A stretch of DNA of 64,000 bases, from contig NZ_AMPO01000012.1 in assembly GCF_000302455.1 (NCBI RefSeq), positions 44,703-108,702 on the forward strand. The letters are read 5' to 3'. The stretch is from Methanobacterium formicicum DSM 3637. Its GTDB lineage: Archaea; Methanobacteriota; Methanobacteria; Methanobacteriales; Methanobacteriaceae. Positions 43,854 through 59,329 of the stretch are shown here, in pieces (within the stretch, counting starts at the first letter, position 1; the number at the start of each line of letters is the position of its first letter). The position numbers and the translations under genes were made by a program. Under the pieces are notes generated by a model. It was not told the DNA's origin, ran no database searches, and worked only from the letters and a program-made list of their open reading frames with translations.

Positions 43854-45435
43854 TAATAATCTTCCCTAGTTTCCCTTTTAATGGTCCTGTTTTGTTACTT
43901 AATTTTCTAAGGGCGTTTATATCACTGTTTTTAAGTCCCCCAACCAGTATAAGGGCCAACAAATAAACAATGGCTGCCAATATCATGACCAGGAAGAAAG
44001 CAACATATTTGGAAAAGAAACTAATGTAGTTGAAATGTGTAAAGTTCAAAGTTGCTTGACTAATTAAAAGGTTTTGAGGTATTAATAGAAGTACTGCCCC
44101 CATTATTCCAGCTGCTAGTGCTATTCTACCCAAATCTTTGTACTCTAGTTTTACATTGGCAATTTGAAGAGTTTTCCATACTATTGTAGTCATTATGAAA
44201 AGGGCAGTGATAGTTGTGGCTGCAGCAGCACCAGTGATTCCATAAATAGGAATAAGATAGGTGCTCAATGCCACATCCAATATGACTCCAGCAATTAAAA
44301 TTATCATGGGAAGGTATGGTTTTCCTAATCCCTGAGCTATACTGGATGAAACTGTGTAAATGGTGAAAAATAACATTCCAACTGCCAATATCTGTAAAGC
44401 AGCTGCACCATTCATGAAAGCAGGATTCACGTAGAGTAATTTCATTATAGGAGTGGCAAATATGAAGGTTCCCACACACATGGGAAGCACCACCAAACTA
44501 ACGTAACGATAGGACTGATTTACATAACCTTTAAGTACGTGTCGGTTGTCCAAGCCCATTGCTTCTGCTGTTGCAGGTAACACTGCAGTTGCAACTGCCA
44601 TGGAAATTATGAGAGGTAAACGAGCTACAGGGGTGGCTGCACCGTAAAATCCCAGTTGTTCACTGGCCAAATACGCTCCGACAATAAAGTTTCCAATGGC
44701 ATCAAATAGAGCAGTTTCAGCAAGCCCAGTGACAAGAACTGGAAATGCAAAGATAATGAGAACTTTAGCTAAAGATAATTCCTGTTTTAGGGTGAATGAT
44801 AATTTCACATCTTTAAGACGTTTCCCCAGCCCCCTTCGATATAAGTAGTATCCTGCTAATGCTGAGAACAGGAAACCTATGGCAGTACCTATAACCGCTC
44901 CGGCCACATAGAATCCCACCAGAATCAGGATTATGGCACTGCTGATCATGAAAAGCTGTTCAAATGCCTTGGTGATAACGATATTTCCCATCTGGAAAAC
45001 ACCCTGAAAAGCACCCCTGAAAACACCCACTATAACACTGAAAGGAGTAATCAAAGCCACCAGTTTTAAGGGGAGTGCAGCTTCAGGCTTATGGAAATAA
45101 CCATAGGCCAATGGGTCCGCCAGTAAAAATATCACTAAACTGAAAAATAACCCCAGAATAATTACAATCTTAAGAGAGGTATGGATTACCTGTTTCACCA
45201 TTTCCTCGTCGCCTTTAGCAGAATATTCAGACACATGTTTAGCAATGGCGGGTGGCATGCCCCCGGAGGCTATTTGTATTAATATACTCTGCGTAGGAAG
45301 GGCTAAATTTAGTATTCCAAAACCAGCCGGACCTAAAAGGTATGCGGTGGCAAAACGATAAAAATAACCTCCAACACGGAATATGAAATACCCGATCAAC
45401 ATGATCAGGCTTCCCCTTGCAATTTTTGAACTCAT
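43828..45435 (-). CDS. Polysaccharide flippase (Wzx/MurJ-like)
   Basis: A polytopic protein of about 535 residues with 12-14 membrane helices (MATE/MOP flippase superfamily). RGSLIMLIGYFIFRVGGYFYRF at the start and LGPAGFGILNLALP are typical. It would turn lipid-linked sugars or pseudomurein precursors to the outer face. I use ATG 45435; the longer frame starts with TTG. WecB/C nearby supply sugar nucleotides, which fits surface glycan export. The specific substrate is unknown. Confidence 0.82.
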   Translation of the reverse strand: MSSKIARGSLIMLIGYFIFRVGGYFYRFATAYLLGPAGFGILNLALPTQSILIQIASGGMPPAIAKHVSEYSAKGDEEMVKQVIHTSLKIVIILGLFFSLVIFLLADPLAYGYFHKPEAALPLKLVALITPFSVIVGVFRGAFQGVFQMGNIVITKAFEQLFMISSAIILILVGFYVAGAVIGTAIGFLFSALAGYYLYRRGLGKRLKDVKLSFTLKQELSLAKVLIIFAFPVLVTGLAETALFDAIGNFIVGAYLASEQLGFYGAATPVARLPLIISMAVATAVLPATAEAMGLDNRHVLKGYVNQSYRYVSLVVLPMCVGTFIFATPIMKLLYVNPAFMNGAAALQILAVGMLFFTIYTVSSSIAQGLGKPYLPMIILIAGVILDVALSTYLIPIYGITGAAAATTITALFIMTTIVWKTLQIANVKLEYKDLGRIALAAGIMGAVLLLIPQNLLISQATLNFTHFNYISFFSKYVAFFLVMILAAIVYLLALILVGGLKNSDINALRKLSNKTGPLKGKLGKIITLMERFAH

Positions 45436-45745
45436 GATAATTACCAATGATTAAATTTTTCAATAAAAGTTATCTAGACTTATTTTTTCTATTACATTAG
45501 AGATTATTTTATATCTTAAGAATTCAATTCACTAATTCTTTATTTATAAAGCTAACGTTTATTAAACTCAACCATTAACTGATGATTAGTTGTGAGCTGA
45601 TGATTTAGTTGCAGATATAATTAGATTTTAAGCAACACGAAAACTTTAGTGATAGATTTTTATCTTTGAAAAAATAGTAATAAAATGATAAAGTAAGCGA
45701 AATTTTAATGGAAATTTCATCATTTAACAATTAACTTGACAAATA

Positions 45746-45760
45746 GCATATTTAAATAGT
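45746..45760 (+). promoter_or_regulatory. TATA box of ribL
   Basis: GCATATTTAAATAGT. The expected start of transcription is around 45775-45782, very near the coding start, so the leader may be minimal. Confidence 0.5.
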
Positions 45761-45778
45761 TTCTACAAGAGGTGTAAT

Positions 45779-46235
<457 letters not shown>

Positions 46236-46400
46236 AATTCTTTTAAAATAAATATAATCATTATTATTACCAATAATTAGTTTAAAACCTAAATAACAAC
46301 CATTTAAAAAATAAAATCATTAGTATTGCCAATAATTAGTTTAAAACCTAAATAACAATTCTTTTTAAATTATAATCATTATTTTTTTGATGTTAATGTA
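46236..46400. repeat. About 64-bp repeat starting at the ribL stop
   Basis: CCAATAATTAGTTTAAAACC with TAAATAACAA occurs twice, 63-65 bp apart, and the flanking AATTCTTTTAAA...TAATCATTATT is seen at the start and again after the second copy. The array begins at the stop codon. Confidence 0.82.
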
Positions 46401-46440
46401 CGATAAAAATTTCAGGGAATAAATTTCAAGGTTCAATATG

Positions 46441-46486
46441 CCCTATGTTACACTTGAATTTGCATAGCCCGGGCTAGGGAGTGTAA
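46441..46486. terminator. GC-rich palindrome between convergent genes
   Basis: TAGCCCGGGCTA (46465-46476) is a perfect palindrome. TTACACT (46448-46454) and AGTGTAA (46480-46486) flank it. Poly-A/T tracts follow on the right. It lies between the ends of ribL and the wall protein gene and could stop transcription from both sides. Confidence 0.6.
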
Positions 46487-46509
46487 AAAAAAGAAAAAAA
46501 GAAAGTGTT

Positions 46510-49476
<2,967 letters not shown>

Positions 49477-49551
49477 TATTATGCCCCCTCATTTGTCTGT
49501 ACGTCAGTTGAACACAGATAGAGAGTTCCTGACACAATAAGATCGTCTTTT

Positions 49552-49567
49552 TGTGCATATAAATCTT
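49552..49567 (-). promoter_or_regulatory. TATA box of the wall protein gene
   Basis: The minus strand reads AGATTTATATGCAC. A start near 49537 leaves a leader of about 60 nt to the CTG. Confidence 0.5.
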
Positions 49568-49568
49568 T

Positions 49569-49775
49569 TCATTTATTTTTGCGAAAAAAACCCTTAGATG
49601 GAGCTTTTTTAGATTTAAAACCCTCAGAATCAGAATTGGTGATGGGGATTCCCAGTCCTGATCTTTCTTTTTTAGCATCCCACCCCACCACAACCCAAAG
49701 GTTTACTTGCCGTGAGATTTGAAGGCGATGTTCTCTTGTAACAATATTCCAAAACTCCATGCAAATTTGAGACAT
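49569..49775 (-). CDS. Doubtful small ORF or gene remnant
   Basis: A 68-residue open frame (MSQICMEFWNIV, ending RKNK) with a plausible amino-acid mix but no ribosome site and no family I know. It overlaps the promoter of the wall protein gene. A second frame over part of it is also open. It may be a decayed fragment. The whole stretch 49477-50219 otherwise holds no convincing gene. Confidence 0.2.
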   Translation of the reverse strand: MSQICMEFWNIVTREHRLQISRQVNLWVVVGWDAKKERSGLGIPITNSDSEGFKSKKAPSKGFFRKNK

Positions 49776-50219
49776 TATTTAGGGATTATCCGAATAGAAA
49801 TATTGATTATCACGGGTAAAAGCATGTCAAGAACAAAATGTGCCCTTAATCAGAATAAAAATTAAGTTTATTGGAATAAATGAGGAATAATGATTTAATC
49901 AAGCACTATAATCTTTTTAAACTATTTTTTATACCCAAAATAACCACAAATAGAGTATTTTGTGTATTAAATGGTAAAAAACTTCATCTAATGCATCAAA
50001 AAACATCAAATACCCTTAAAATAGTTTTTTATTACTTAATTATGTTAGTTGATGGAGCAGGTAGTGTGGTGTTATACCCATGTAACAGAACAATCATTAT
50101 AATGACCACCAAAGAGATCTAGCTCTGGTTAAAATTGTGAAAAAAATTCCCGGTAAAATAATTAAAAAATTCTCTCATTACACCAAAACTTATATTCCAT
50201 TGGTTTTAAACTCATATTC

Positions 50220-50780
50220 ATGATAATAGAGAAGCTCGAAAGGGCAGTACAGATTCTGGAAGAATCACCAGAATTTGCACAGTTAATTCCCGAGGTCAGG
50301 AGTAACATTGTAATGGCTAAAGAGAATGCCCAAACTGTAGAAGATGTTGCAGGGATCCCTGGACGCATAACATCAGTTAAAGGTATTCCTAAAGCTGTTT
50401 CCAGGCCGGATTTTGGTGCTTCATCCCATATGGCCAGGCTGGTTTTAAGTGTTATGAAGCATGACCCTGAAAAGCGCAGCGCCCTGAATATTAAATACAC
50501 CCCTGATCTGGTGGATATGTGCCGTAAACTCGGTTTAAAGGTTTCCAGCTACGATCGGACCCATGAACCATCAAAAGTATCCGAGAAAGAGGGAAGTACC
50601 ATATCATGGGGGGTTGAAGTGGCAGTACAAAATTCAGACACTGTTCCAGATGTCATTTACCATAAGGGTGCCTGGGGAAAGGAGCCCATGATCGTGATGG
50701 TGGGGAACCAACCAGAAGAACTGGCAGAAATGGCAGTGTGCCTGGCCAGATTATCTTCTACTGAAAAGGTAAAAGTATAA
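50220..50780 (+). CDS. thiN: Stand-alone ThiN thiamine-phosphate synthase
   Basis: A 186-residue ThiN domain. PGRITSVKGIPKAVSRPDFG, SSHMARLVLSVM and ALNIKYTPD are the conserved parts, and VEVAVQNSDTVPDVIYHKGAWGKEP ends it. ThiN makes thiamine phosphate in archaea lacking ThiE; elsewhere it is fused to ThiD or to a DNA-binding domain. Here it is alone. No ribosome site is seen before the ATG, so it may be leaderless. Confidence 0.85.
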   Translation: MIIEKLERAVQILEESPEFAQLIPEVRSNIVMAKENAQTVEDVAGIPGRITSVKGIPKAVSRPDFGASSHMARLVLSVMKHDPEKRSALNIKYTPDLVDMCRKLGLKVSSYDRTHEPSKVSEKEGSTISWGVEVAVQNSDTVPDVIYHKGAWGKEPMIVMVGNQPEELAEMAVCLARLSSTEKVKV

Positions 50781-51116
50781 CAGATAAGATCATGATAGTA
50801 TAGAAGTCATCATAATCTTTTAGAACAGCAAAGCAGTGCAATTATTAACATAAATCATACCACATTAACATAAATCATACCACATCCGTTAAGTGGAGCA
50901 GCTATTTCACACTTTAGAAAATGGTAGTCCACCTAAAAGGAGAAGTTATTATAGCATGATTGAAATATATGACTAGAGGATGGATAATTGATTTAAAAAA
51001 TAATCAATTAATTAAGTAGCAATAAACAATGATAATTAACTAATAAAACAATTCAGCGGGTTAAATGAAATGGAACCCATTGATTATTATAATTATACAA
51101 ATATTGAGGGACTATT
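50781..51116. other. Intergenic stretch with a 20-bp duplication
   Basis: ATTAACATAAATCATACCAC occurs twice head to tail near 50845-50885. The remainder is AT-rich. It should hold the promoter of the SIS gene. No gene is visible. Confidence 0.6.
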
Positions 51117-52121
51117 ATGCATTATAAGATGTATGAAGAAATGATGGAGCAGCCCCACTCTTTAAATAACACTATGGAATCTGAAAAATCTCACATGATA
51201 GAAATAAGTGAGAAATTAAAAGAGTTCGACAAAATATACCTGGTGGGATGTGGAAGCTCCCTTTCAACATGTTTTTCAGCTAAAGACGCTATGAATATCA
51301 CTTCAAACCGGAGCATTGAAGTTTACACCGGTTACGAATTCTACTACCATAAAAAACTCCAGAATGAAAATGCAGGGGTAATCTTAACATCACAATCCGG
51401 AGAAACAGCCGACACATTAGCAGCACTCCGAAGAGCACAAAATGAGGGGATGTACACTGTATCCATCATAAACGAAGACCAAAGTACCATGATGCAGGAG
51501 TCCCAAGATGTGGTTTTAACCAGATGCAACAGGGAAACCGCAATACTGGGCACCAAAACTTACATGACCCAGCTCATGTGCCTTTACCAGATCCTATTTG
51601 GTATGGAAGACTCACCAGACTCTCAAGAAGTCCTTAATGATCTTGCGAAAATCCCATCAATTACCCAGGAACTTCTAAAGAAAACTGAAGAAGATAACAA
51701 AGCCCTGGCCAAAAAATATGCCAACTACGACATATTCTACTGTATGGGAAGCGGCCCCAACTACGGACTGGCCTACAAACTGGCCATGACCATGTTCATG
51801 GAAGGAGCACTCAAACACGCCTGCCCACTATACTCCGGAGAATTCCGCCACGGACTCATTGAAAGAGTGGAAAAAAACATACCAGTAATATTCCTCGATG
51901 CGGGCTACCCCGGAGATGAATTCACCCGCAAATCAATTGAATTTTCCCGGAAAGTGGGAGCAGAAAACATAGTATACCGGATGCAGGATTATACAGACAT
52001 AAACCCATTACTGGCACCATTTATACTGGTAGTACCCCTGGAATGGTTCATATACTACCTGGCCCACTACAACAACGAAGACCCTGGAAGCACCAGACAC
52101 ATTGGGAAAGTTAGGTACTGA
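51117..52121 (+). CDS. Double-SIS-domain sugar isomerase-like protein
   Basis: A 334-residue protein with two SIS domains and no glutaminase domain. IYLVGCGSSLSTC and LTSQSGETADTLAALR in the first domain and YCMGSGPNYGLAYKLAMT in the second are the sugar-phosphate sites. It resembles the isomerase half of GlmS. It may isomerise or deaminate an amino-sugar phosphate, which would suit wall or glycan synthesis. GAGGGACTATT precedes the ATG. Confidence 0.82.
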   Translation: MHYKMYEEMMEQPHSLNNTMESEKSHMIEISEKLKEFDKIYLVGCGSSLSTCFSAKDAMNITSNRSIEVYTGYEFYYHKKLQNENAGVILTSQSGETADTLAALRRAQNEGMYTVSIINEDQSTMMQESQDVVLTRCNRETAILGTKTYMTQLMCLYQILFGMEDSPDSQEVLNDLAKIPSITQELLKKTEEDNKALAKKYANYDIFYCMGSGPNYGLAYKLAMTMFMEGALKHACPLYSGEFRHGLIERVEKNIPVIFLDAGYPGDEFTRKSIEFSRKVGAENIVYRMQDYTDINPLLAPFILVVPLEWFIYYLAHYNNEDPGSTRHIGKVRY

Positions 52122-52150
52122 TTTTTAGGGTACCACTCTAATTTTTAAGA

Positions 52151-52280
52151 GAAATCCATTAAAAAATTCTATTTTTAACAATAATACCCCATCAAAAAGT
52201 TATATCTCTAACAATAAGAAATCCATAAAAAATTCTATTTTTAACAATAATACCCCATCAAAAAGTTATATTTCTAACAG
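52151..52280. repeat. 67-bp tandem duplication
   Basis: GAAATCCATT (52151) and GAAATCCATA (52218) begin two copies sharing ATTCTATTTTTAACAATAAT and CCCCATCAAAAAGTTATAT. They start 30 bp beyond the SIS gene stop. The rest of 52122-52475 is AT-rich and has no gene. Confidence 0.88.
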
Positions 52281-52475
52281 GAAGAGACTCATCACTAAAT
52301 TTATTTTCAGGATTAATATTCATCAAAAATCAATGTATTCATTAATTAATATCAGTATTCAGTAAAACTAGTAAGGATTTGAATAATTAAATTAATCTAA
52401 AAAATAAAGAAGTTCATCTGGGAATTAACCATGAAAATCCCAGACTCAAATAATTTAGATGTTCGATCTGTTGTT

Positions 52476-53141
<666 letters not shown>

Positions 53142-53231
53142 AGAAATCCCTCACATAACCATTAAAACTATCCAAATTTTTAGGGAAATTTCTTATATGA
53201 TAAGCTGGGATTTCCCCCAATCAAAGGAACT

Positions 53232-53247
53232 AACGTTATAAAACGTT
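53232..53247 (-). promoter_or_regulatory. TATA box within AACGTT arms, Hsp20 promoter
   Basis: The minus strand reads AACGTT-TTAT-AACGTT. The TTTTATAA in the middle is a TATA box about 95 bp before the Hsp20 start. Two identical palindromic arms around it suggest a repressor site blocking the promoter. Confidence 0.5.
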
Positions 53248-53257
53248 GCAGAGAAGA

Positions 53258-54274
53258 TTATTCTCCCCTATTAATCTTATTTTCCCTGTTGAATTCCTCT
53301 AATATTTTGATTATCTCTGATATACCACTACCTTCAGAGGCAGCGACCATCAGGGGCTTATCACTAGTATCAATATGTTGTTCAATGTACTTAATGTTTT
53401 CTTCATCATCTGCCAGATCCATTTTATTGAAGATGGAACGAACTGGAGTGTTTCTGAATATCTTTTTTATTTCCCAATACAGGTTTATCTGGTTTTCCAC
53501 AGGGAATCCTGAGGTTTGTGATGGATCAAATATGAAAAGGATTAGATCTGCCAGATGTTCCAGTGCTACCATAGCATTGAGTTCTATCTGGTTCATTTCC
53601 TGCACTGGACGGTCCAGAAGCCCAGGAGTGTCGATGATCTGGTACTTCTGCCAGCGAAGTTCGAAATGTCCAATTTGAATTCCTTTGGTGGTGAATGGGT
53701 AGTCTGCTACTTCTGGTTCTGCATTGGTGATCTGTCTTAGTAGGGTTGATTTTCCCACATTGGGAAAACCAGCAATAACTGCAGTGGTGGCATCGGTGTC
53801 CACAGTAGGGACGTTTCGCAGCTTCTGTTTGGCGTAGTTTAAAAAGTCAAGTTCATCACTTATACGCTTCACTACAGAGGATATTCTCCCAAATGCAGCC
53901 CTTCTTACCTGTGAAGCGTTTTCAGGAGGTGATCTTCGTATTTTAAAGGTGTACTGGTTTTGTAGTTTTTCTAAAACTCCGTTAGCCCAGTTCAATGCTC
54001 CCAGTGATTTTTTAAGGTCATCCACACCCACCGCTACATCGATGTAGTCCTGGTAGAACATAGGGAGTTCTTCCACATGGGGTGTTTTCTCCAGAATTTC
54101 CTCAAAGGTGTCTTTAATCACCTGGCAGGCAGTCTGAACTCGTACTTCTTCTATTCGCTTTGATTTTTGCTGTCGGTGGATCTTGGATGTTCGGACCCGG
54201 GCCGCAGCTTTTTTTGCCCGACGGAATGCTTTGTCAATTACTTCCTCGGAGGTGGGTATGTTAGGTAAAAACAT
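53258..54274 (-). CDS. NOG1-like GTPase
   Basis: A 338-residue GTPase of the Obg/NOG1 group, thought to act in large ribosomal subunit assembly. The N-terminal helical domain (to about residue 160) precedes GFPNVGKST, DTPGLLD and NKMD. It is shorter than eukaryotic NOG1, as in other archaea. ATG start. The stop region forms GAGAATAATCTTCTC, a small hairpin. Confidence 0.9.
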   Translation of the reverse strand: MFLPNIPTSEEVIDKAFRRAKKAAARVRTSKIHRQQKSKRIEEVRVQTACQVIKDTFEEILEKTPHVEELPMFYQDYIDVAVGVDDLKKSLGALNWANGVLEKLQNQYTFKIRRSPPENASQVRRAAFGRISSVVKRISDELDFLNYAKQKLRNVPTVDTDATTAVIAGFPNVGKSTLLRQITNAEPEVADYPFTTKGIQIGHFELRWQKYQIIDTPGLLDRPVQEMNQIELNAMVALEHLADLILFIFDPSQTSGFPVENQINLYWEIKKIFRNTPVRSIFNKMDLADDEENIKYIEQHIDTSDKPLMVAASEGSGISEIIKILEEFNRENKINRGE

Positions 54275-54715
54275 TATTTCACATTTTTCTTAATTTATGA
54301 TGGTTTCGTTAATTTTATGATAGGTTTCTTAACTATTAGGATGAAATTATAGATTATATAGGATTAGTTTAGACTTTAAAAGATTATAATCTTTTTAAAA
54401 CGTTTTTAAGAACAATAATAAAGTTTAAATGATATTCAATATCTACTTTTTACTAATTACTTTTCCTTAAAAAATTATTCCATAATCCCCTAAATCTTAA
54501 TTCTTTAATTATTTCCTAAATATTCCTATAATAATAATGAGTATAGTACTAAAATATTGTTTCTGTTCTTATTTATAATATCACTAATTCAATTCGAATA
54601 CCCATTGTTCAGTGAAAAATTTCTTTAATAATGGGATATCTGAAGGTTTATAAGAATCTCTAGAATTAGACTAAACTCTTTTTTTCAATACATGAATCCC
54701 ATTAATACATCATTA
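54275..54715. other. Intergenic stretch, no gene seen
   Basis: 441 bp of very AT-rich DNA. It should contain the NOG1 promoter at its left end. I see no clear structure. Confidence 0.5.
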
Positions 54716-55279
54716 CTACTCAGAAAAGATCTGGGATTGGAAACTGTACATTTTAACACCTTCCTCTAACCAGCAATCCGAAGGTAAACCAGCTTTCATA
54801 CAAGTGTTGGCCAGGAAGTCTTCAACATCCCAGTTCCACTCCACTGGAACTTGGGGTAACAGCAGCCCCCGGTACATTCCCATCTCCACAATGAGTCCAT
54901 CTCTGCCCACTTTTACCTTTTCCAAGTACTCGGAAGGTTTTTGAACTTCTATCAGTTCTGGTTTGGTGAGCACACTGACTTCAACCTGGATCTCCTTAAG
55001 CTCTGCTGCGGTGACTGGTGGGAACCTGGGGTCTCCGGTAGCTGCACTTATAGCCACCTCAACCACTGCCTGGGCCAGAGGTTTTACTGGTTCTGGGTAT
55101 CCAATGCAACCCCTTAAATCCCCATTACGGGTTAAGGTTACAAATGCCCCCATTTCCTCATTTAAGATGGGATCCAGATCATCAGGAACTTTTATGATCT
55201 CTTTAAGAGTAATGTAGGTTTCAATGGTGTTTCTTGCTAATTTTACCAGAAATTCCCCTTCTTCCTCACTTATCACCAT
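54716..55279 (-). CDS. AMMECR1 domain protein
   Basis: A 187-residue AMMECR1 protein. LRGCIGYPEP is the conserved core motif, and TGDPRFPPVT and VPVEWNWD are further family marks. It is widespread in archaea and eukaryotes. The molecular role is unknown. ATG start behind TGGAGGGATATGG-like sequence. Confidence 0.92.
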   Translation of the reverse strand: MVISEEEGEFLVKLARNTIETYITLKEIIKVPDDLDPILNEEMGAFVTLTRNGDLRGCIGYPEPVKPLAQAVVEVAISAATGDPRFPPVTAAELKEIQVEVSVLTKPELIEVQKPSEYLEKVKVGRDGLIVEMGMYRGLLLPQVPVEWNWDVEDFLANTCMKAGLPSDCWLEEGVKMYSFQSQIFSE

Positions 55280-55426
55280 ATCCCTCCAAATGTTGATTTT
55301 TATTCCAGCTTAACCTTTCTGAATATGATTTTTTTAAAGTCCAACCGGTATCAATTATTGAATGTACTAGAGTTAGTTCACGTGTTAATTTTATCTTAAA
55401 TTAACCTTCAAGCAGATGATCTTACC

Positions 55427-56800
<1,374 letters not shown>

Positions 56801-56945
56801 GTTATCTCCACTTTTAATATGTTCTTCTTGACATATAATTTTAAAGATTAATATTTTAAGGATCAATTAATTTAGTTAAAAGATTAATTAAATTTAGGGC
56901 TTTATATATAAATAAACAGTGAAATGATAGTAAAGGGTGTAAGAA

Positions 56946-57515
56946 TTGATCGAGAATAAACCAATCGCAATTATTTTAGCAGTTTTAACATTCATAGCTG
57001 GAACTGCATTCTTTGTAGGTATTATATTCTATTTTGCAGGATATCCTCTTTCATCTCTTGGTGAACATCAATTATACGTGTTCTTCGCTGTTTTAATAGG
57101 CGTGATCCTTGCCTCTGTAGTTTACGGCCGTGGTAGTAATGACCGGGCCAAAAAAGCAGCTAAATGTGTGGAGGAATTGTTGGGAGTAGAAGTTAAAACC
57201 AATGATATGTGGAGGATACTGCGTGGAGTGGAAACCATGCCCACATTTGTAATTAATGATTATGTTTCCAAGGACATAAACGGGGTCGAAGCATACGAAG
57301 AAGGTATACGGGCATATATACCCAAGTTGTCTGATGAAAACCTGCAGGATATAAGGAGAATTATCGATAAACCAGTTCCCGAACTTCAGAATGTGTTAAA
57401 CGAGCTCTATTTGGAAACCGAACTGGAACAGTTTAAAATACTGGCAGAACCAAGAGCTGAGCACTTGATTACCATGAATTTAGAGGAACTTAAAGGTATT
57501 CTGTTTAATGAGTAA
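56946..57515 (+). CDS. Conserved membrane protein of unknown function
   Basis: A 189-residue protein with two N-terminal helices (residues 6-32 and 43-60), then a soluble cytoplasmic domain of 120 residues that is rich in Leu, Glu and Asp. I do not recognise the family. The start is TTG behind GGGTGTAAG. It is divergent from tldD. Loose repeats of TTCAATGA/GGAAA follow the stop. Confidence 0.6.
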   Translation: MIENKPIAIILAVLTFIAGTAFFVGIIFYFAGYPLSSLGEHQLYVFFAVLIGVILASVVYGRGSNDRAKKAAKCVEELLGVEVKTNDMWRILRGVETMPTFVINDYVSKDINGVEAYEEGIRAYIPKLSDENLQDIRRIIDKPVPELQNVLNELYLETELEQFKILAEPRAEHLITMNLEELKGILFNE

Positions 57516-57769
57516 ATTGTTTTATTTTACTTCAATGAGGGAAAATCCTACTAAATAAGATTCAATGAAAGAAATCTTTAGTGAAAATTCCTTTAATTGA
57601 AAATAAACTCCTTTAAGTGGAATCATTTAATAAATGAAATTCCAGGTAACAAATTTGGATATTAATTATGGAAAAATAAATATATGATGTTCGGGTTAAA
57701 TAGCTTAGAAATCATTGATATTATTATTTCTTCCCCATCAAAGGGGATTATTATTAAAAGGCACCGGAT

Positions 57770-59329
57770 GTGAAAAAAGTGAAGACCATAGAGGAAATAA
57801 ACCAAAAAATTAAAGCCGGGGACGCAGTTGTGGTTACTGCGGTTGAGATGACCCGTATTGTGCAGGAGAAAGGTGCAGGAGAAGCTGCAGAAGAGGTGGA
57901 TGTTGTCACCACCGGTACATTTGGTGCTATGTGTTCTTCCGGTGCATTCTTCAACTTCGGACACTCTGATCCGCCTATCAAGATGAGTCGCACCTACTTA
58001 AATGGTGTGGAGGCCTATTCTGGTCTGGCTGCTGTGGATGCCTATGTTGGGGCCACACAACCACATCGTAACCCTGATATTGGCTTAGATTATGGTGGTG
58101 CTCATCTTCTGGAAGATCTGGTCCGGGGAAAAGAGGTTGAACTGGTGGCAGAAGCTTACGGAACAGATTGTTATCCCCGTACTGATGTTCACACATTCCT
58201 CAGTCTGGAAAACCTTAACCAGGCAGTTATGGTTAACCCCAGGAACTGTTACCAGAACTACGCTGCAGCCACAAACTCCACTGAGGAAACCATTTACACT
58301 TACATGGGCACTCTACTACCTCAGATGGGTAATGTGAGTTACTCCAGTGCCGGGGAGCTCAGCCCACTTTTAAATGACCCCTACTTCCAGACCATTGGTC
58401 TGGGCACCAGGATATTCCTGTGTGGAAGCCAGGGATATATTATGGGTGAGGGAACTCAGCACGCCACTGAGGGTGAGCGCAGGAATGGTGTTCCTGTAGA
58501 TTCCGCCGGTACACTGATGCTCAAGGGTGACCTTAAACAGATGGATGCAGATTATCTTCGGGGAGCTACCATGCCCAAGTACGGTCCCACGCTCTATGTG
58601 GGTGCTGGTATTCCCATCCCAGTTTTAAATGAGGATATTGCCCGTCGTACCGGTATCAGTGATGCAGATATAAGCTGTAATATTTATGATTATGGTGTTC
58701 CCCGCAGAAGCCGTCCTGCGATGATGGAAACCAATTACCAGGAACTTCGAACCGGTAAGATTGAAATCAATGGAAATGAAGTACAGACATCTCCACTTTC
58801 CTCCTTAAAAAAGGCACTGGAAATAGCAGAGGAACTTAAAAAATGGATTGATAATGGTGAATTCTTCCTGACTCAACCGGTGAATAATTTACCATCCTAC
58901 GGATGCACAGTCAAACCTCTTGAGATTAAACGGCCATCCATTATGGTGCAGGATTTGAAGATCAAACCAGTGATCACTGCCCGTGCTGAAGAGGCTATTT
59001 CTGGTGTTGCCCGGAAAATGGTGGAAAACAACATCAACCACCTTCCGGTGGTGGATCATGCTGACCGCCTCATGGGTATTGTAACCAGCTGGGATATTGC
59101 CCATGCAGTGGCCAAGGATAGCCGGAAGCTCACCGATGTAATGACCAAGAAGGTGATTGTGGCCATGGAGGATGAACCAGTGGAACTGGTTGCTCGACGC
59201 ATTGATAAACATGAAATATCCGGTGTGCCCCTAGTTGACCGGGAAAACAGGGTTAAGGGGATGATCACTGCGGAGGATATCTCCAGATTAATTTGTTCCC
59301 AGAATAACAAGGAAGGTGGTTCACAATGA
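57770..59329 (+). CDS. L-aspartate semialdehyde sulfurtransferase
   Basis: A 519-residue protein with a DUF39 catalytic domain and two C-terminal CBS domains (from about residue 395). With the ferredoxin encoded next to it, it makes homocysteine from aspartate semialdehyde and sulfide, the methanogen route without O-acylhomoserine. Two conserved cysteines, Cys55 in GAMCSSGAFF and Cys134 in GTDCYPRTD, could carry the persulfide. The start is GTG; the ribosome site is not obvious. Homologous to MA1821 of Methanosarcina. Confidence 0.9.
   Translation: MKKVKTIEEINQKIKAGDAVVVTAVEMTRIVQEKGAGEAAEEVDVVTTGTFGAMCSSGAFFNFGHSDPPIKMSRTYLNGVEAYSGLAAVDAYVGATQPHRNPDIGLDYGGAHLLEDLVRGKEVELVAEAYGTDCYPRTDVHTFLSLENLNQAVMVNPRNCYQNYAAATNSTEETIYTYMGTLLPQMGNVSYSSAGELSPLLNDPYFQTIGLGTRIFLCGSQGYIMGEGTQHATEGERRNGVPVDSAGTLMLKGDLKQMDADYLRGATMPKYGPTLYVGAGIPIPVLNEDIARRTGISDADISCNIYDYGVPRRSRPAMMETNYQELRTGKIEINGNEVQTSPLSSLKKALEIAEELKKWIDNGEFFLTQPVNNLPSYGCTVKPLEIKRPSIMVQDLKIKPVITARAEEAISGVARKMVENNINHLPVVDHADRLMGIVTSWDIAHAVAKDSRKLTDVMTKKVIVAMEDEPVELVARRIDKHEISGVPLVDRENRVKGMITAEDISRLICSQNNKEGGSQ

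Noticed and set aside
49880..50122. 80-residue open frame on the plus strand in the long gap before thiN
   Set aside because: No ribosome site, low-complexity composition and no family resemblance. AT-rich DNA gives such frames by chance.
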